Below are positions 1 through 10,735 of a stretch of 64,000 nucleotides of DNA, piece by piece. Position 1 is the stretch's first letter, and each line of letters starts with the position of its first letter. Both the position numbers and the translations under genes were made by a program. Under the pieces are notes generated by a model. It did not search any database. It was not told the origin of the DNA and saw only the letters and a list, made by a program, of their open reading frames with translations. This stretch comes from Bacteroidales bacterium KA00344 (GTDB lineage Bacteria; Bacteroidota; Bacteroidia; Bacteroidales; Bacteroidaceae), in the NCBI GenBank assembly GCA_001552765.1, contig KQ959373.1, forward strand, positions 1-64,000, written 5' to 3'.

Positions 1-60
1 GCTCTTTTGAGTTTTACCGGACAGCAATAGTTATTTTTATGATGCAAACTTTGGTAATGA

Positions 61-135
61 GGGGAAAAACATAGCCCTTTTTGCGCTCATTGCTTCGAAA
101 ATAAATGCCGAAAAACAGTAATATGATTTTACATA
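61..135 (-). repeat. Partial copy of dispersed intergenic element
   Basis: The stretch holds the words ACATAGCCCTTTTTGCGCT and, further on, GATTTTACAT. Both recur at 18428-18490 in the same orientation, and the first recurs inverted at 55240-55265 and 62195-62220. It is therefore an end fragment of the dispersed intergenic repeat described at 55229 and 62178. It sits just downstream of the WYL regulator gene, whose stop codon falls within it. The copy is truncated or diverged beyond this segment. Confidence 0.55.
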
Positions 136-1052
136 TCAGAAGCCCTTCTGCGTAGCTTCATGCGTTCGATCTTGGCACGTAGGAAATGTCGCAATTCGGC
201 ATTTTCAAGGATTTCTATTTCGTCGAAAAGTCCGAGAATGAAACGGGAAATGCCCACATAATTCACCACGTCGCCCTCAAAAATCCAGTGATTGTCGTCT
301 TCGCGGGTCATCAATTTGCCGGAATGGGGATACTCCTCGATCATGAGATGGTGTGCCAAGAGACTGAGTCTCAACTTGATGTGGAGCTTCTGTTCGCCAC
401 TGAACATAAACATATCGGTGAACATCTCACGATGTTTATCCTCATTAAACCAAGGGGTGTCCACTATTTCGACTCGCCCTATGCGTGCAATCTTGAAGGT
501 TTTGTTCTGTCTGGACTTGAGTTCGTAGGCACGAACATCCACTTTGTCGCCGAGAAACAGGAAAGGTTCAACCACCCTGTCGTTCATGCTGTGGCTGTGG
601 GGCGATGAATAGTCATGGAGAATCACCACTCGCCTGCTGCTCATGGCCTGTTCCAACAAACTGGTGTTTTCGTACAGTCGCTGTTGAAAATGCACGTCGG
701 CATAGGATGTGAGGTTGTAAAAACGTTCCAACTTGCGTTTGATGCTTCCGGCCATCGGACTGGTGGAAGCGTCTTCCAATAGCCTACTATGCAAGAATAC
801 CACCTCATCTTCTGTGAAGTCGATGGCCTCTGCAATACGTCTGAGAAAGGGCGAACGGATGTCGATATGGTAAAGTGTGCCCTCGTGCACCACGTTGAAA
901 CCCATACCGCGCAACCGCCCCAACACATAATAGAGGTTGCGCAGCGTGGTGCCGAGCACTTCAGCCAGTTCCTTAGCCGTGTGTCCGCGACCATCTATCA
1001 TGGTCAGTATCAGTGCAAACCAACGTTCAAAGCGTGCGGAATTATTTTTCAT
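129..1052 (-). CDS. WYL-domain transcriptional regulator
   Basis: A 307-residue cytoplasmic DNA-binding regulator. Residues about 10-60 form a helix-turn-helix (sequence [20 protein letters not shown]), and the C-terminal half carries a WYL-like sensor domain (about 135-215, with [20 protein letters not shown]). WYL proteins bind small ligands or nucleic acids and control stress, defence or metabolic genes; the target here is unknown. The start overlaps the end of rnhB by 11 bases, so the two are probably co-transcribed. No defence genes lie beside it, so a housekeeping or autoregulatory role is as likely as a defence role. Confidence 0.8.
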   Translation of the reverse strand: MKNNSARFERWFALILTMIDGRGHTAKELAEVLGTTLRNLYYVLGRLRGMGFNVVHEGTLYHIDIRSPFLRRIAEAIDFTEDEVVFLHSRLLEDASTSPMAGSIKRKLERFYNLTSYADVHFQQRLYENTSLLEQAMSSRRVVILHDYSSPHSHSMNDRVVEPFLFLGDKVDVRAYELKSRQNKTFKIARIGRVEIVDTPWFNEDKHREMFTDMFMFSGEQKLHIKLRLSLLAHHLMIEEYPHSGKLMTREDDNHWIFEGDVVNYVGISRFILGLFDEIEILENAELRHFLRAKIERMKLRRRASDM

Positions 1053-1719
1053 CGAAATTGAGTTCTAACTGGCGGCAGCCCAAAAGATTATAGCTTTTGC
1101 GATGGAATGGAGTGATGCCATAACGGGTGATGGCTTCACGGTGTTTGCGGGTGGGATATCCTTTGTTGTTATTCCAGTCGTACATGGGGTATTGCTGATG
1201 CAGTTCGTCCATGTAGTCATCGCGAAAAGTCTTGGCCAAGATGCTGGCAGCAGCAATGTTCTGGTATTTGCCGTCTCCCTTGACAATGCAGTGGTAGGGC
1301 AAAATGGCAGGGTCTCCGGGAGCAACCGGCACCCGTTTTTCCCTGCCTGCGAAAGCCACTTCGCGCACCGGTTTGTAGGGGTCGAAGCGATTGCCGTCGA
1401 TGATGAGTGCTTCGGGACGCGTGGTGAGTTGGTCGATGGCACGATGCATGGCCAGGAAACTGGCGTGAAGGATATTGATTTGATCGATCTCTTCGGGCGT
1501 CACGATGCCCACCGCCCATGCCACAGCGTCCCTGATGATTTGCTCTCGAAGCGCATAGCGTTTCTTCTTCGACAGTTGTTTGGAGTCGTTAAAGTCCGGA
1601 TTGTCGTAATCTTTCGGCAGGATGACGGCGGCGGCAAACACGCTGCCGGCCAGACATCCGCGCCCGGCCTCGTCGCATCCGGCTTCGATAATATGTGGAT
1701 TATAGGAGTTCAAGAGCAT
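1042..1719 (-). CDS. rnhB: Ribonuclease HII
   Basis: Endonuclease that cuts RNA in RNA-DNA hybrids and removes misincorporated ribonucleotides. The 225-residue length is normal. The family signature is present near the N-terminus ([15 protein letters not shown], with the metal-binding Asp-Glu pair), followed by [10 protein letters not shown] and the internal Asp of ALIIDGNRF. The gene follows sufS at 110 bases and overlaps the WYL regulator gene. Intergenic DNA before its start contains GAAGAA-rich tracts and the heptad repeat, so it may depend on read-through from the suf genes. Confidence 0.95.
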   Translation of the reverse strand: MLLNSYNPHIIEAGCDEAGRGCLAGSVFAAAVILPKDYDNPDFNDSKQLSKKKRYALREQIIRDAVAWAVGIVTPEEIDQINILHASFLAMHRAIDQLTTRPEALIIDGNRFDPYKPVREVAFAGREKRVPVAPGDPAILPYHCIVKGDGKYQNIAAASILAKTFRDDYMDELHQQYPMYDWNNNKGYPTRKHREAITRYGITPFHRKSYNLLGCRQLELNFDEK

Positions 1720-1774
1720 AGGAATGGAGGGAAGAATGAAGAACTAAGAGGGAAGAATATATAGTAAGGGAAGA

Positions 1775-1833
1775 ATTAATCACCGCGCAGCTAATTGTGA
1801 ATTATGAATTATGAATTTTGAATTTTGAATTAA
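1775..1833. repeat. AT-rich heptad repeat with GC-rich core
   Basis: A core reading ATCACCGCGCAGC is followed by repeated ATGAATT/TTGAATT heptads. The same core-plus-heptad design recurs at 3040-3366 and 43031-43230, with the core in either orientation. The last heptad overlaps the stop codon of sufS. The alternating orientations would allow long hairpins in RNA or DNA. Confidence 0.75.
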
Positions 1834-3053
1834 AACATCTTTACGACTCTCTCCAATCCAGCTACAAATGCATCGACTTCTTCCTTTGTGTTGTATAGCG
1901 CAAATGAGGCACGGACAGTACCCAGTACGCCCAGACGATCCATCAAGGGCTGGGCGCAGTGATGGCCGGTACGCACGGCGATGCCGAGACGGTCGAGCAA
2001 TGTACCAATATCCATGTGGTGGATATTGCCGACATTGAAACTGATGACAGCTTCGCCCACCTCATCTGAAGACGCGGAGTCCTGATGCCCATAAATCTTG
2101 ATATGCTCTATATTTCTGAGTTTATTCAGGGCATATCCGGTCAATTCTTTTTCATGGCGTGCGATATTGTCCAACCCTAAATCGGTGACATAGTCGAGTG
2201 CTTTGGCAAGGCCGTGCGTGGCAATATAGTCGGGTGTTCCGGCCTCGAACTTCAAGGGAGGACGCTCGAAAGTGGTCTTCTCGAAGCTCACATTGGCAAT
2301 CATCTCTCCTCCACCCTGATAGGGAGGCAGTTTGTCGAGCCAGTCTTCCTTGCCATAGAGCACGCCGATGCCGGTTGGTCCGTAGACCTTATGTCCGCTG
2401 AAGACGAAAAAATCGCAATCAAGGGCTTGTACATCTACCTTGAAATGGGGGGCACTCTGTGCTCCATCGATAAGCACGGGGACATTGTGTTCGTGGGCAA
2501 TGCGAATCATGTCGGAAACGGGATTCACAGTACCCAACACATTGCTCACATGGGCAACACTCACAATGCGGGTGCGCTCGGTGAACAGGTTGGTGTATGC
2601 TTCCATATCGAGCGTGCCGTCGTCGGTCATCGGAATGACCTTGATGACCAGTCCTTTCTTCTGTGCCTGCAACTGCCAGGGAACAATATTGGAATGGTGC
2701 TCCATCGTGGAGAGGATGATTTCGTCGCCTTCGTGCATGAATGCCTCACAGAAACTGCTTGCCACAAGGTTGATACCCTCGGTGGTGCCGCGTGTGAAAA
2801 CAATCTCGTCTGTGGTGCCGGCATTGAGAAACCGACGCACGGTTTCGCGTGCCTGCTCATGCAGTTCGGTGGCCTGCTGACTCATCCAGTGCACTCCGCG
2901 ATGCACATTGGCATTAACATTGAGATATTCCTCGCGCATGGCATCGAGTACCACGAGCGGCTTCTGCGTGGTAGCCGCATTGTCAAGATAGACCAATGGT
3001 TTGCCGTAAACGGTGCGGGAAAGTATGGGGAAAGAAGAGCGTTGATAATTCAT
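1830..3053 (-). CDS. sufS: Cysteine desulfurase SufS
   Basis: PLP enzyme that takes sulfur from cysteine for Fe-S cluster assembly. At 407 residues it is standard length for the SufS/CsdA class. The PLP lysine is in FSGHKVYGPTGIGVLYG, and the catalytic cysteine is at about residue 366 in RTGHHCAQPLMDRLG. The gene ends the sufB-x-sufC-sufD-sufS cluster. The start codon and the next few codons (Met-Asn-Tyr) are made from the heptad repeat that fills the sufD-sufS gap, so the translation start is embedded in repeat DNA. No sufE or sufU gene is seen in the window. Confidence 0.95.
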   Translation of the reverse strand: MNYQRSSFPILSRTVYGKPLVYLDNAATTQKPLVVLDAMREEYLNVNANVHRGVHWMSQQATELHEQARETVRRFLNAGTTDEIVFTRGTTEGINLVASSFCEAFMHEGDEIILSTMEHHSNIVPWQLQAQKKGLVIKVIPMTDDGTLDMEAYTNLFTERTRIVSVAHVSNVLGTVNPVSDMIRIAHEHNVPVLIDGAQSAPHFKVDVQALDCDFFVFSGHKVYGPTGIGVLYGKEDWLDKLPPYQGGGEMIANVSFEKTTFERPPLKFEAGTPDYIATHGLAKALDYVTDLGLDNIARHEKELTGYALNKLRNIEHIKIYGHQDSASSDEVGEAVISFNVGNIHHMDIGTLLDRLGIAVRTGHHCAQPLMDRLGVLGTVRASFALYNTKEEVDAFVAGLERVVKMF

Positions 3054-3366
3054 AATTCAAAATTCATAATTCATAATTAGCCTGCGCGATGGCAATTCAC
3101 AATTCATAATGCATAATTCATAATTGGGCTGCGCGGGGTTTGATAATTCACAATGCACAATTCATAATTCATAATTTGGCGGTTAGCAATTCAAAAATCA
3201 CAATTCATAATTTGGCTGCGCGGTGATTAATTCTTCACTCTTAGTTCTTAATTCTTCATTTTTCACTTATCACTCATAATTAGGCTATGCGGAGCCTAAT
3301 TATGAATTTTGAATTACAACCACCGCGAAGCCAATTATGAATTATGAATTGTGAATTGTGAATTAC
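3040..3366. repeat. Heptad repeat array between sufD and sufS
   Basis: About 300 bases of repeated AATTCATAATTCATAATT-type heptads, interrupted four or five times by GC-rich cores such as GGCTGCGCGGTGATT and its reverse complement. A separate TTCTTCACTCTTAGTTCTTAATTC tract, shown here only by its type, lies at about 3228-3262. The array overlaps the sufS start at one end and the last codons of sufD at the other, so it contributes protein sequence to both. The spacing is irregular, unlike CRISPR. Confidence 0.85.
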
Positions 3367-4696
3367 AACACCCTTCGCATTTATTCAGTTCACCACGGAA
3401 GCGCTTTTCTACCAAGTGGTGGAGGCGGTTGCGGAGAGGATCAAGTTTAATTTGGTCGATGACCTCACCCACAAAAGCAAATTCGAGAAGCAGCCTCGCC
3501 TCACACTTGTCGATGCCACGCTGCTGCATATAGAACATGGCCGCATCGTTGAGTTGGCCTACGGTGGACCCGTGAGCGCACTTCACATCGTCGGCATAGA
3601 TCTCAAGCATGGGCTGTGTAAACATACGCGCCGTCTTCGTGGTGCAGAGGTTCTGGTTGGTCATTTGCGAATCCGTCTTCTGACTGTCTTTGCGAACATG
3701 GATCAATCCGGCAAAGGCGCCGACCGCCTTACCATCGAGTACGTATTTGTAGAGCTGGTTTGAACTGCAATGTCCTACCTGATGGTCTATCAACGTATTG
3801 TTGTCCACGTGCTGATTGCCGTCTGCAATGACACAGCCGTTGCACCAACATTCAGATCCTTCACCCCTAAACACGAGTTCGAGATGGTTGCGCGTGACGC
3901 CGTTGTGGAGCGTAATGACATTATGATTTACACGACTGTTGGCTTGCTGCTCAATGTAGACATTGGAAATGCGCACATTCTTATGGTGTGTAGCCTCAAG
4001 ACAGTAAAGGTCCAGTGAGGCATTCTCGCCAACGTATGCCTCAATGACCTGCGTGCCGAGGAAGTTTCGGTCGTCGGCCGAGTCGTCACAGAACAAGAAC
4101 TTAGCCTCAGCCCCCTCTTCCATTATGATGAGTACACGGCGATTGACCATGAGATCGACATCTGAACGAAGAATGTTCACTACCTGTATGGCACGGTTTA
4201 TCTTGACATTGCGCGGCACATAAACAAACAACCCGTCTTGCGCCAGCATGGTGTTGAGAGCGGTCAGTGCGTCGCCGTCGGTCTTCGCTATCTTAGCATA
4301 ATATTTGGTAATGAGTTCCGGGTTACGCTCTGCCTGATCTTTCAAGCTGCCCACAATGACGCCCTCAGGTAGCGTCGCCTTAGGCTGAACTTTGCTGTAG
4401 AACTGGTCGTTGACAACAAAATAGAGCGACGTGCTCAGGTTGGGAACATCACAACGGAACGATTGGTATGGATTGATTGGAAATTCGATACGCTTGAAAT
4501 TTAAGCCATAATCAGGCTCAAATAGCTTCTGCATATCGGTGTATTTATATTCCTCGACCTTCTTATTGGGAAATCCCTTAGCCTTGAAGACTTCGAAAGC
4601 ATGGTCACGCACAGCGTTCAGCGGTGCGGCCGAATAATCGAAAATCATCTGTCGGGTTTGCTCGTAAAGGTCGATATATTGCTTTTCACTGTTCAT
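3335..4696 (-). CDS. sufD: Fe-S assembly scaffold subunit SufD
   Basis: A component of the SufBCD scaffold complex that builds Fe-S clusters with ATP hydrolysis by SufC. The 453-residue protein has the SufB/SufD beta-helix region over about residues 170-400 (SRVNHNVITLHNG, TNQNLCTTKTARM, KCAHGSTVGQLND with the conserved Cys-Ala-His) and the C-terminal helical region (LLLEFAFVGEVI). The last residues (CCNSQFTIHNS) come from the adjacent AT-rich repeat, so the natural C-terminus has been replaced or extended by repeat DNA. It lies 128 bases downstream of sufC. Confidence 0.93.
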   Translation of the reverse strand: MNSEKQYIDLYEQTRQMIFDYSAAPLNAVRDHAFEVFKAKGFPNKKVEEYKYTDMQKLFEPDYGLNFKRIEFPINPYQSFRCDVPNLSTSLYFVVNDQFYSKVQPKATLPEGVIVGSLKDQAERNPELITKYYAKIAKTDGDALTALNTMLAQDGLFVYVPRNVKINRAIQVVNILRSDVDLMVNRRVLIIMEEGAEAKFLFCDDSADDRNFLGTQVIEAYVGENASLDLYCLEATHHKNVRISNVYIEQQANSRVNHNVITLHNGVTRNHLELVFRGEGSECWCNGCVIADGNQHVDNNTLIDHQVGHCSSNQLYKYVLDGKAVGAFAGLIHVRKDSQKTDSQMTNQNLCTTKTARMFTQPMLEIYADDVKCAHGSTVGQLNDAAMFYMQQRGIDKCEARLLLEFAFVGEVIDQIKLDPLRNRLHHLVEKRFRGELNKCEGCCNSQFTIHNS

Positions 4697-4824
4697 GAAA
4701 CAAACTTTTTAAACGTTTGAAGTTTTAAATCTTAGTAGTGGTGAAGTTAGATTATCATCGCGTCGCTTGTCTGTGATAAGTCGTTTTCCCAACTTCTCAA
4801 GTTCCCGCCTTGCCAACTTCACTG

Positions 4825-5592
4825 CTATTTATTCTCAAAAGCGGCATCGGCTTCTTCCTTAATCCAGTCGTAACCGCGCTTTTCTATTTCCTTAGCAAGC
4901 TCCGGACCCTCGGTCTTCACAATGCGCCCATTATACAAAACATGGATAACGTCCGGTTTAATCATATCCAACAAGCGTTCGTAGTGGGTGATGACGATAA
5001 TGGATTTCTGCGGATTGAAGAGCTTGTTCACGCCATCTGCCACAACTCGCATGGCGTCCACGTCGAGGCCGGAGTCGGTTTCATCGAGTATGCTGAGCTT
5101 CGGATCGAGCATCGCCATCTGGAAAATCTCATTGCGTTTCTTCTCTCCTCCGGAGAAGCCTTCATTGACAGAGCGTCGCGAAAGTTTAGCACTGAGACCT
5201 ACTATTTCACGCTTTTCCTTCATCAACTGCATGAACTCGGACACGTTCATGGGCTCCTGTCCGTTGTATTTGCGACGTGCATTGACAGCCGCCCGCATGA
5301 AATTGGTCATCGACACGCCGGGAATCTCCACGGGATATTGGAAAGAAAGAAATAATCCCTCGCAGGCCCGGTCTTCCGGCGCCATCTCCAGCAAGTTCTT
5401 ACCATTAAATATTGCCGATCCCTCAGTGACCGTGTAAAGTGGATTGCCGGTCAAAACAGCACTCAAAGTGGATTTTCCAGACCCATTGGGGCCCATGATA
5501 GCATGTATCTCTCCGTCTTTAATAGAGAAGTTAATGCCTTTTAATATTTCTTTTCCTGCAATGGTAGCGTGCAGGTTTTTAACTTCTAACAT
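4825..5592 (-). CDS. sufC: Fe-S assembly ATPase SufC
   Basis: ABC-type ATPase that drives the SufBCD scaffold. At 255 residues it is full length. The Walker A (GPNGSGKSTL), signature (FSGGEKKRNE) and Walker B region (LSILDETDSGLD) are all visible, and the switch histidine is in VITHYERLL. The signature and D-loop wording are typical of SufC rather than of a transporter ATPase. It follows the small exported protein gene by 11 bases, in one operon with sufB. Confidence 0.96.
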   Translation of the reverse strand: MLEVKNLHATIAGKEILKGINFSIKDGEIHAIMGPNGSGKSTLSAVLTGNPLYTVTEGSAIFNGKNLLEMAPEDRACEGLFLSFQYPVEIPGVSMTNFMRAAVNARRKYNGQEPMNVSEFMQLMKEKREIVGLSAKLSRRSVNEGFSGGEKKRNEIFQMAMLDPKLSILDETDSGLDVDAMRVVADGVNKLFNPQKSIIVITHYERLLDMIKPDVIHVLYNGRIVKTEGPELAKEIEKRGYDWIKEEADAAFENK

Positions 5593-5603
5593 CGTATTAT
5601 TAT

Positions 5604-5948
5604 TTATTTAGAACTAAATATATTGAGAATATCACATAACATATCTACTACAAAATCACCGGTATGATAGTCACCTCGTGCTATCCGTGCGTTTCTTTCC
5701 TGCTCGTCCCAACGTTCGAACATCGTCTTCTGTGGCAATGGATAATAGTGGGGAATGTTGAAATTAGGTTTAGCCAAATTCTTTTTTCCCAACCTTTGAG
5801 GAAGCATTATCGAAACCTGATCTTTCAGTGTGTCGGTCTTGATCCTCTGTTCGATTAAATAGGCTTGCCAAGGTTTTATCTCCCAAACGGCTGCCCTTGA
5901 AACGAGAACAAAGGACAACAACAGTAAAATAAAACAGTACCGTTTCAT
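5604..5948 (-). CDS. Small exported protein between sufB and sufC
   Basis: A product of about 114 residues from the chosen start (MKRYCFILLLLSF); a start four codons upstream is also possible. The N-terminus is a clear signal peptide, about residues 1-20, ending near SRAA. The mature part is hydrophilic with a Pro- and Tyr-rich middle (NIPHYYPLPQKTMFERWDEQ) and no cysteine pair or known motif. It is packed between sufB and sufC (gaps of 24 and 11 bases), so it is co-transcribed with Fe-S assembly genes although its product should leave the cytoplasm. I do not recognise the family. Confidence 0.75.
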   Translation of the reverse strand: MKRYCFILLLLSFVLVSRAAVWEIKPWQAYLIEQRIKTDTLKDQVSIMLPQRLGKKNLAKPNFNIPHYYPLPQKTMFERWDEQERNARIARGDYHTGDFVVDMLCDILNIFSSK

Positions 5949-5972
5949 GATTTGATACATTTTATATAAAAC

Positions 5973-7430
5973 TTAACCTACAGATCCTTCCAATGAAACG
6001 CTTAACAGCTTCTGCGCTTCGACCGCAAATTCCATCGGGAGTTTATTGAGTACCTCTTTGGCATAGCCATTGACGATGAGCCCTATAGCGTCTTCCATAT
6101 CGATGCCCCGCTGGTTGCAATAGAACAACTGGTCTTCAGAAATCTTTGAGGTAGTTGCCTCATGCTCCACGATGGCCGTCTGGTTATGGATGTCCAAGTA
6201 GGGAAATGTGTGCGCTCCACAGTTAGAGCCAAGCAGCAACGAGTCGCAACTGCTGTAGTTTCGGGCATTCTCGGCATTTGCTGTCACCCTGACCAAACCA
6301 CGATATGAGTTTTGGCTTTTGCCGGCTGAAATTCCTTTCGAGATGATGGTAGACTTGGTGTTCTTGCCCATATGTATCATCTTTGTACCCGTGTCGGCCT
6401 CCTGATGGTTGTTGGTCACTGCAACGCTGTAAAATTCGGCTTGGGAATTGTCTCCCCGAAGAATACAACTGGGATATTTCCACGTGATGGCCGATCCGGT
6501 CTCTACCTGCGTCCACGACAGTTTGGAGTTCACGCCGCGACAATCGCCACGCTTAGTCACAAGATTCAGAATGCCCCCTCTGCCGTTTTCGTCGCCCGGA
6601 TACCAGTTCTGAACGGTAGAGTATTTCACCTCTGCATTGTTCATCACCACGATTTCCACAATGGCGGCATGCAGCTGATTCTCATCACGCATCGGAGCTG
6701 TACAACCTTCAAGATAGGACACATACGAGTCATCGTCGGCCACTATCAGTGTGCGCTCAAACTGGCCCGTATTCCTTGCGTTGATGCGGAAGTAGCTGCT
6801 AAGTTCCATCGGACATCGGACGCCTTTGGGAATATACACAAAGCTACCGTCGCTGAACACCGCAGAATTGAGCGCTGAAGTGAAGTTGTCACGAATGGGC
6901 ACCACACTTCCGAGATACTGTCGCACCAAATCGGGATACTTGCGCACTGCTTCGCTGATCGAGCAGAATATGACTCCCTTCTCGGCCAACTGCTTTTTGA
7001 AAGTAGTTTTCACCGATACGGAGTCCATCACAGCATCTACGGCCGTACCGCTCAATGCCAAGCGCTCCTCCAATGGAATGCCCAACTTATCGAAAGTCTT
7101 TTGCAACTCAGGATCGATTTCCTTATTGCCCGGCTTCTTAGCCATAGGATCGGCGTAATAAGAAATACCCTGAAAATCTATCTCCGGCAGATGGAGGTGT
7201 CCCCATGTGGGCACCTTCATGGTCTTCCAATAGCGGAAAGCCTCCAAACGGAACTCCAAAAGCCACTCCGGTTCCTGCTTCTTACGGGAGATGAGCCTAA
7301 CCACATCCTCATCGAGGCCTATCGGAATAATCTCCGTCTCCACGTCTGTTGTAAAACCGAACTCATATTTCTGTTCCGCTATCTGCTTAACAAATTTATT
7401 TTTTTCCTGTACGTTCTGTTCTGTTTTCAT
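5973..7430 (-). CDS. sufB: Fe-S assembly scaffold SufB
   Basis: Main scaffold of the SufBCD complex, where the new Fe-S cluster is formed. The 485-residue protein has the standard sections: N-terminal region with [20 protein letters not shown], middle beta-helix with [20 protein letters not shown] and [19 protein letters not shown], and the conserved C-terminal [20 protein letters not shown] and [18 protein letters not shown]. It is the first gene of the suf operon; the 199-base gap to infB holds the likely promoter region. Confidence 0.97.
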   Translation of the reverse strand: MKTEQNVQEKNKFVKQIAEQKYEFGFTTDVETEIIPIGLDEDVVRLISRKKQEPEWLLEFRLEAFRYWKTMKVPTWGHLHLPEIDFQGISYYADPMAKKPGNKEIDPELQKTFDKLGIPLEERLALSGTAVDAVMDSVSVKTTFKKQLAEKGVIFCSISEAVRKYPDLVRQYLGSVVPIRDNFTSALNSAVFSDGSFVYIPKGVRCPMELSSYFRINARNTGQFERTLIVADDDSYVSYLEGCTAPMRDENQLHAAIVEIVVMNNAEVKYSTVQNWYPGDENGRGGILNLVTKRGDCRGVNSKLSWTQVETGSAITWKYPSCILRGDNSQAEFYSVAVTNNHQEADTGTKMIHMGKNTKSTIISKGISAGKSQNSYRGLVRVTANAENARNYSSCDSLLLGSNCGAHTFPYLDIHNQTAIVEHEATTSKISEDQLFYCNQRGIDMEDAIGLIVNGYAKEVLNKLPMEFAVEAQKLLSVSLEGSVG

Positions 7431-7494
7431 ATCTGTTCATAATCCAACAAGGATTATGCCATATCATTAAACAATGACAATTATTATCAAAATA

Positions 7495-7519
7495 GTGACA
7501 TCCCAGATAGGAATGTCAC
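7495..7519. promoter_or_regulatory. Inverted repeat upstream of sufB
   Basis: GTGACAT and ATGTCAC face each other across a short spacer (ends at 7495 and 7519), about 65 bases upstream of sufB and antisense to no gene. It could be an operator for an iron or Fe-S responsive regulator or just a hairpin. No clear TAnnTTTG box was found near it. Confidence 0.35.
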
Positions 7520-7629
7520 TACGCATATATGGTCAGACCACCGAGAGCCGAGAAACACTCAAGTCTTCATAACGGTTTACGAAAACCCTGAACTCCCTTC
7601 GGCTCCCTGTCCTATCTGTCTGTTTTCTA

Positions 7630-10557
7630 TCAAAGTTTCTGCTCAACTTCAATTTCAGTGTAGGTCTCGAGAATATCGCCCACCTCTATATTGTTATAGT
7701 TTACAAGCGAAATTCCACATTCCAATCCGGTTGTTACCTCTTTCACGTCATCTTTGTAACGCTTCAAAGCTGCAATAGGTGCCGAATGTACCACAATACC
7801 ATTGCGTACAATACGAGCCTTGTCCTTGTTGTGTACCTTTCCCTCGGTAACCATACAACCGGCAACAGCACCCACGTTGGAAATCTTGTAGACCTCCTTT
7901 ACCTCTACCTGAGCAGTGATAATCTCCTTCTTCACCTTGTCGAGCATACCTACCATAGCCGCCTTCACATCGTCGATGGCATCATAGATTACCGAATAAG
8001 TGTTGATTTCCACGCCATCAGAATCGGCTAATCTTCGGGCCGCTGCCGACGGACGTACCTGGAAACCTACGATGATGGCATCAGAAGCATCAGCCAGTGT
8101 TACATCGCTCTCGGAGATCTGCCCCACCGACTTGAAGATGACATTCACCTGTACCTTTTCGGTAGACAGCTTGATGAACGAATCACTCAAAGCCTCAATA
8201 GATCCGTCGGTATCACCCTTGACAATGATATTCATCTCGTGGAACTCGCCACGTGCTATACGATGGGATATATCGCTCAGCGTCAGACGTGTCTGCGTAC
8301 GCAGGCTCTGCTCACGTTGAAGCTGCTCACGCTTATTGGCAATGTCGCGAACTTCCTGCTCGGTTTCCAATACATGGAATTCGTCACCGGCCGTCGGTGC
8401 TCCGTTCAGACCGAGAACAATACACGGTTCTGCCGGACCGGCAGATTCAATGCGCTGGTTGCGCTCGTTAAACATGGCCTTGATGCGGCCCCAACTGGTA
8501 CCGGCAATTATGAAGTCGCCCACCTTGAGCGTACCGTTGCTCACCAATACCGTACTGATATATCCACGCCCTTTATCCAGAGAGCTTTCAATGACGTTAC
8601 CCGTAGCCATGCGGTTGGGATTGGCCTTCAAATCGAGCATATCAGCTTCGAGCAGCACCTTCTCAAGCAAGGCATCTACGCCAATGCCCTTCTTGGCACT
8701 GATTTCCTGACACTGATACTTTCCACCCCATTCTTCCACCAACAGATTCATTTGTGAGAGGTCCTCACGAATCTTATCGGGGTTAGCACCCGGCTTATCT
8801 ATCTTGTTGATGGCAAACACCATTGGTACACCGGCTGCCTGTGCATGGGCAATGGCCTCTCTCGTGGTGGGCATCACAGAGTCGTCGGCTGCAATGATAA
8901 TAATCGCTATATCGGTTACCTGAGCACCACGAGCACGCATGGCCGTGAAGGCCTCGTGTCCCGGAGTATCGAGCAAGGTGATACGGCGTCCACTGCCTAA
9001 CGTCACGTTGTAGGCACCGATGTGCTGTGTAATACCACCGGCCTCACCGGCAATCATATTGGTGTTTCGGATATGGTCGAGCAAAGATGTCTTACCATGA
9101 TCCACGTGACCCATCACCGTCACGATAGGTGCACGCGGCACGAGATCGCTCTCATCGTCTGCCTCCACCTTTACGGCTTCCTGAACTTCCGCACTCACGT
9201 ATTCGGTCTCGAAACCAAACTCGTCGGCTACAAGGTTGATGGTTTCCGCATCCAGACGCTGGTTGATTGAAGCCATGACGCCAATGTTCATCAGCGTAGA
9301 AATCACCTCATTAACACCTACGTCCATCATCGTTGCCAATTCCGACACCGTCACGAACTCGGTAATCTTCAGTATCTTGTTTTCCTTACGTTCTGCTCTG
9401 GCCTCCGCGCTCATACGCTCCTGGGCGGCATCACGTTTCTCCCTACGATATTTTGCACCCTTCTTAGTCTGGCTCTGCTTGCTCGTCAAGCGTGCAAGCG
9501 TCTCCTTTACCTGGCGTGCTATATCCTCCTCGCTGACCTCCTTCGGTCTTTGACTGCGTCTACGGTTTTTGTTGTTATTACGATTGTTTTTTCCTCGTCC
9601 GCCGGCAGCATTCTTACCGTTCTGCTGTTGGTTAGCAGCAGCATTGATGTCCACACGGTCCTTGTTGATACGTTCACGCTTTCTGCGTCCGCTACGCTGC
9701 TTGGCCTTGTCCTCACGCTCTTTGCGGCGTTCCTCCTTGGTTTTCTTTCTTGGGCGCGTGCTCTGGTTAATGGCATCGAGGTCTATCTTGCCCAGCACGT
9801 TTACCTTCGGACCTTTCAGAATTCGTTTCTCGCTCTTCAGCTGGAACAATTCAGGCTCATCGTCCTTGTCATCTTCCATGCTCTCCTCCTCAGCTTCATT
9901 TACCGGCTCTGTCTTTTCAGGTGCAGTTTCCACCTTTTCAGATGTTGCCTCTTTCTTTTCAGAAGCGTCAGCTGCCGGCTTGGATGTTTCTACAGCCTTC
10001 TCAGCCTCGGCTTTCACCTTTTTCTCAGGAGCTTCAGCCTGTTCTGCCTCAGCCGCCGACTGACTTTCAGTTGGCTTCTCCGGTGTGTTTTCTACAGTCT
10101 TTTTCGTTGTATCAGACTTTTCGGTCATTGTTTCTTCCTTGCGCTCAGGTTTCGGGCCAACGGCAGCAGCCTTTACCTCAGAATCGCTTGTGGGCTTGGG
10201 AGCATCAGACGTATTCTCCGTCGGTTTACGATCGACATCGTCCAAGTCGATCTTGCCCAACGGTTTATACTGTTGGCGACGGCTCGACTCCAACAAGCTT
10301 TCGGCACGATGGCTCTCTTTCTTCGGTGTAGCCGTGCGCTTCTTTTCCTTAGGTTTCTTGAAGAGCTTCTCGGCTTCGTTGCGAACGGCAGCATCTTGCT
10401 GAAACTCTTCTACCAAGGCTTCATACTGCTTGTCGTTGAGCTTGAAGGTAGGTTCCGCCTTCACTTCGCCAAGCTCACTCTTCTTTTCAAGGAATTCAAC
10501 TGCCGTTTGAAGTCCTATATTCAACTCACGTAACGCTTTGTTTAATCTAATGCTCAT
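7630..10557 (-). CDS. infB: Translation initiation factor IF-2
   Basis: GTPase that places initiator tRNA on the 30S subunit. The start at [12 protein letters not shown] (10557) is preferred over one eight codons upstream, giving about 975 residues. The N-terminus is the small IF2_N-type domain, then a long acidic and Lys/Glu/Ala-rich linker (about 60-330), a second IF2_N region (about 395-450), the GTPase domain starting with GHVDHGKT at about residue 483 and including DTPGHEAF and NKIDKP, and the C-terminal beta-barrels. It is the last gene of rimP-nusA-infB, 178 bases after nusA. Confidence 0.97.
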   Translation of the reverse strand: MSIRLNKALRELNIGLQTAVEFLEKKSELGEVKAEPTFKLNDKQYEALVEEFQQDAAVRNEAEKLFKKPKEKKRTATPKKESHRAESLLESSRRQQYKPLGKIDLDDVDRKPTENTSDAPKPTSDSEVKAAAVGPKPERKEETMTEKSDTTKKTVENTPEKPTESQSAAEAEQAEAPEKKVKAEAEKAVETSKPAADASEKKEATSEKVETAPEKTEPVNEAEEESMEDDKDDEPELFQLKSEKRILKGPKVNVLGKIDLDAINQSTRPRKKTKEERRKEREDKAKQRSGRRKRERINKDRVDINAAANQQQNGKNAAGGRGKNNRNNNKNRRRSQRPKEVSEEDIARQVKETLARLTSKQSQTKKGAKYRREKRDAAQERMSAEARAERKENKILKITEFVTVSELATMMDVGVNEVISTLMNIGVMASINQRLDAETINLVADEFGFETEYVSAEVQEAVKVEADDESDLVPRAPIVTVMGHVDHGKTSLLDHIRNTNMIAGEAGGITQHIGAYNVTLGSGRRITLLDTPGHEAFTAMRARGAQVTDIAIIIIAADDSVMPTTREAIAHAQAAGVPMVFAINKIDKPGANPDKIREDLSQMNLLVEEWGGKYQCQEISAKKGIGVDALLEKVLLEADMLDLKANPNRMATGNVIESSLDKGRGYISTVLVSNGTLKVGDFIIAGTSWGRIKAMFNERNQRIESAGPAEPCIVLGLNGAPTAGDEFHVLETEQEVRDIANKREQLQREQSLRTQTRLTLSDISHRIARGEFHEMNIIVKGDTDGSIEALSDSFIKLSTEKVQVNVIFKSVGQISESDVTLADASDAIIVGFQVRPSAAARRLADSDGVEINTYSVIYDAIDDVKAAMVGMLDKVKKEIITAQVEVKEVYKISNVGAVAGCMVTEGKVHNKDKARIVRNGIVVHSAPIAALKRYKDDVKEVTTGLECGISLVNYNNIEVGDILETYTEIEVEQKL

Positions 10558-10735
10558 ATATTCTACTTTGGTGGCAAACAAGCTGAAAGGTAAAAAGGTA
10601 AAACCTTTGCTCCTTCACCTTATCTTATTTATATCTCTATGTTGTTTTATTAACGTTCTACCTTTTTACGTTATACTCTTTTACATATCTCTATGGGGAT
10701 TATGTTAATATTCCCTTCCAACCGTTCGTAACGGT

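Noticed and set aside
129..1052. WYL regulator as a marker of an antiphage defence island
   Set aside because: Neighbours are rnhB and suf genes, with no restriction, helicase or toxin genes in the window.
2214..3080. Long plus-strand open frame (288 codons) opposite sufS
   Set aside because: It is the antisense shadow of sufS, which has all catalytic motifs; the frame shows no family features.
3040..3366. Regular repeats suggesting a CRISPR array
   Set aside because: Units are only seven bases, directly joined, with no unique spacers of equal length and no cas genes nearby.
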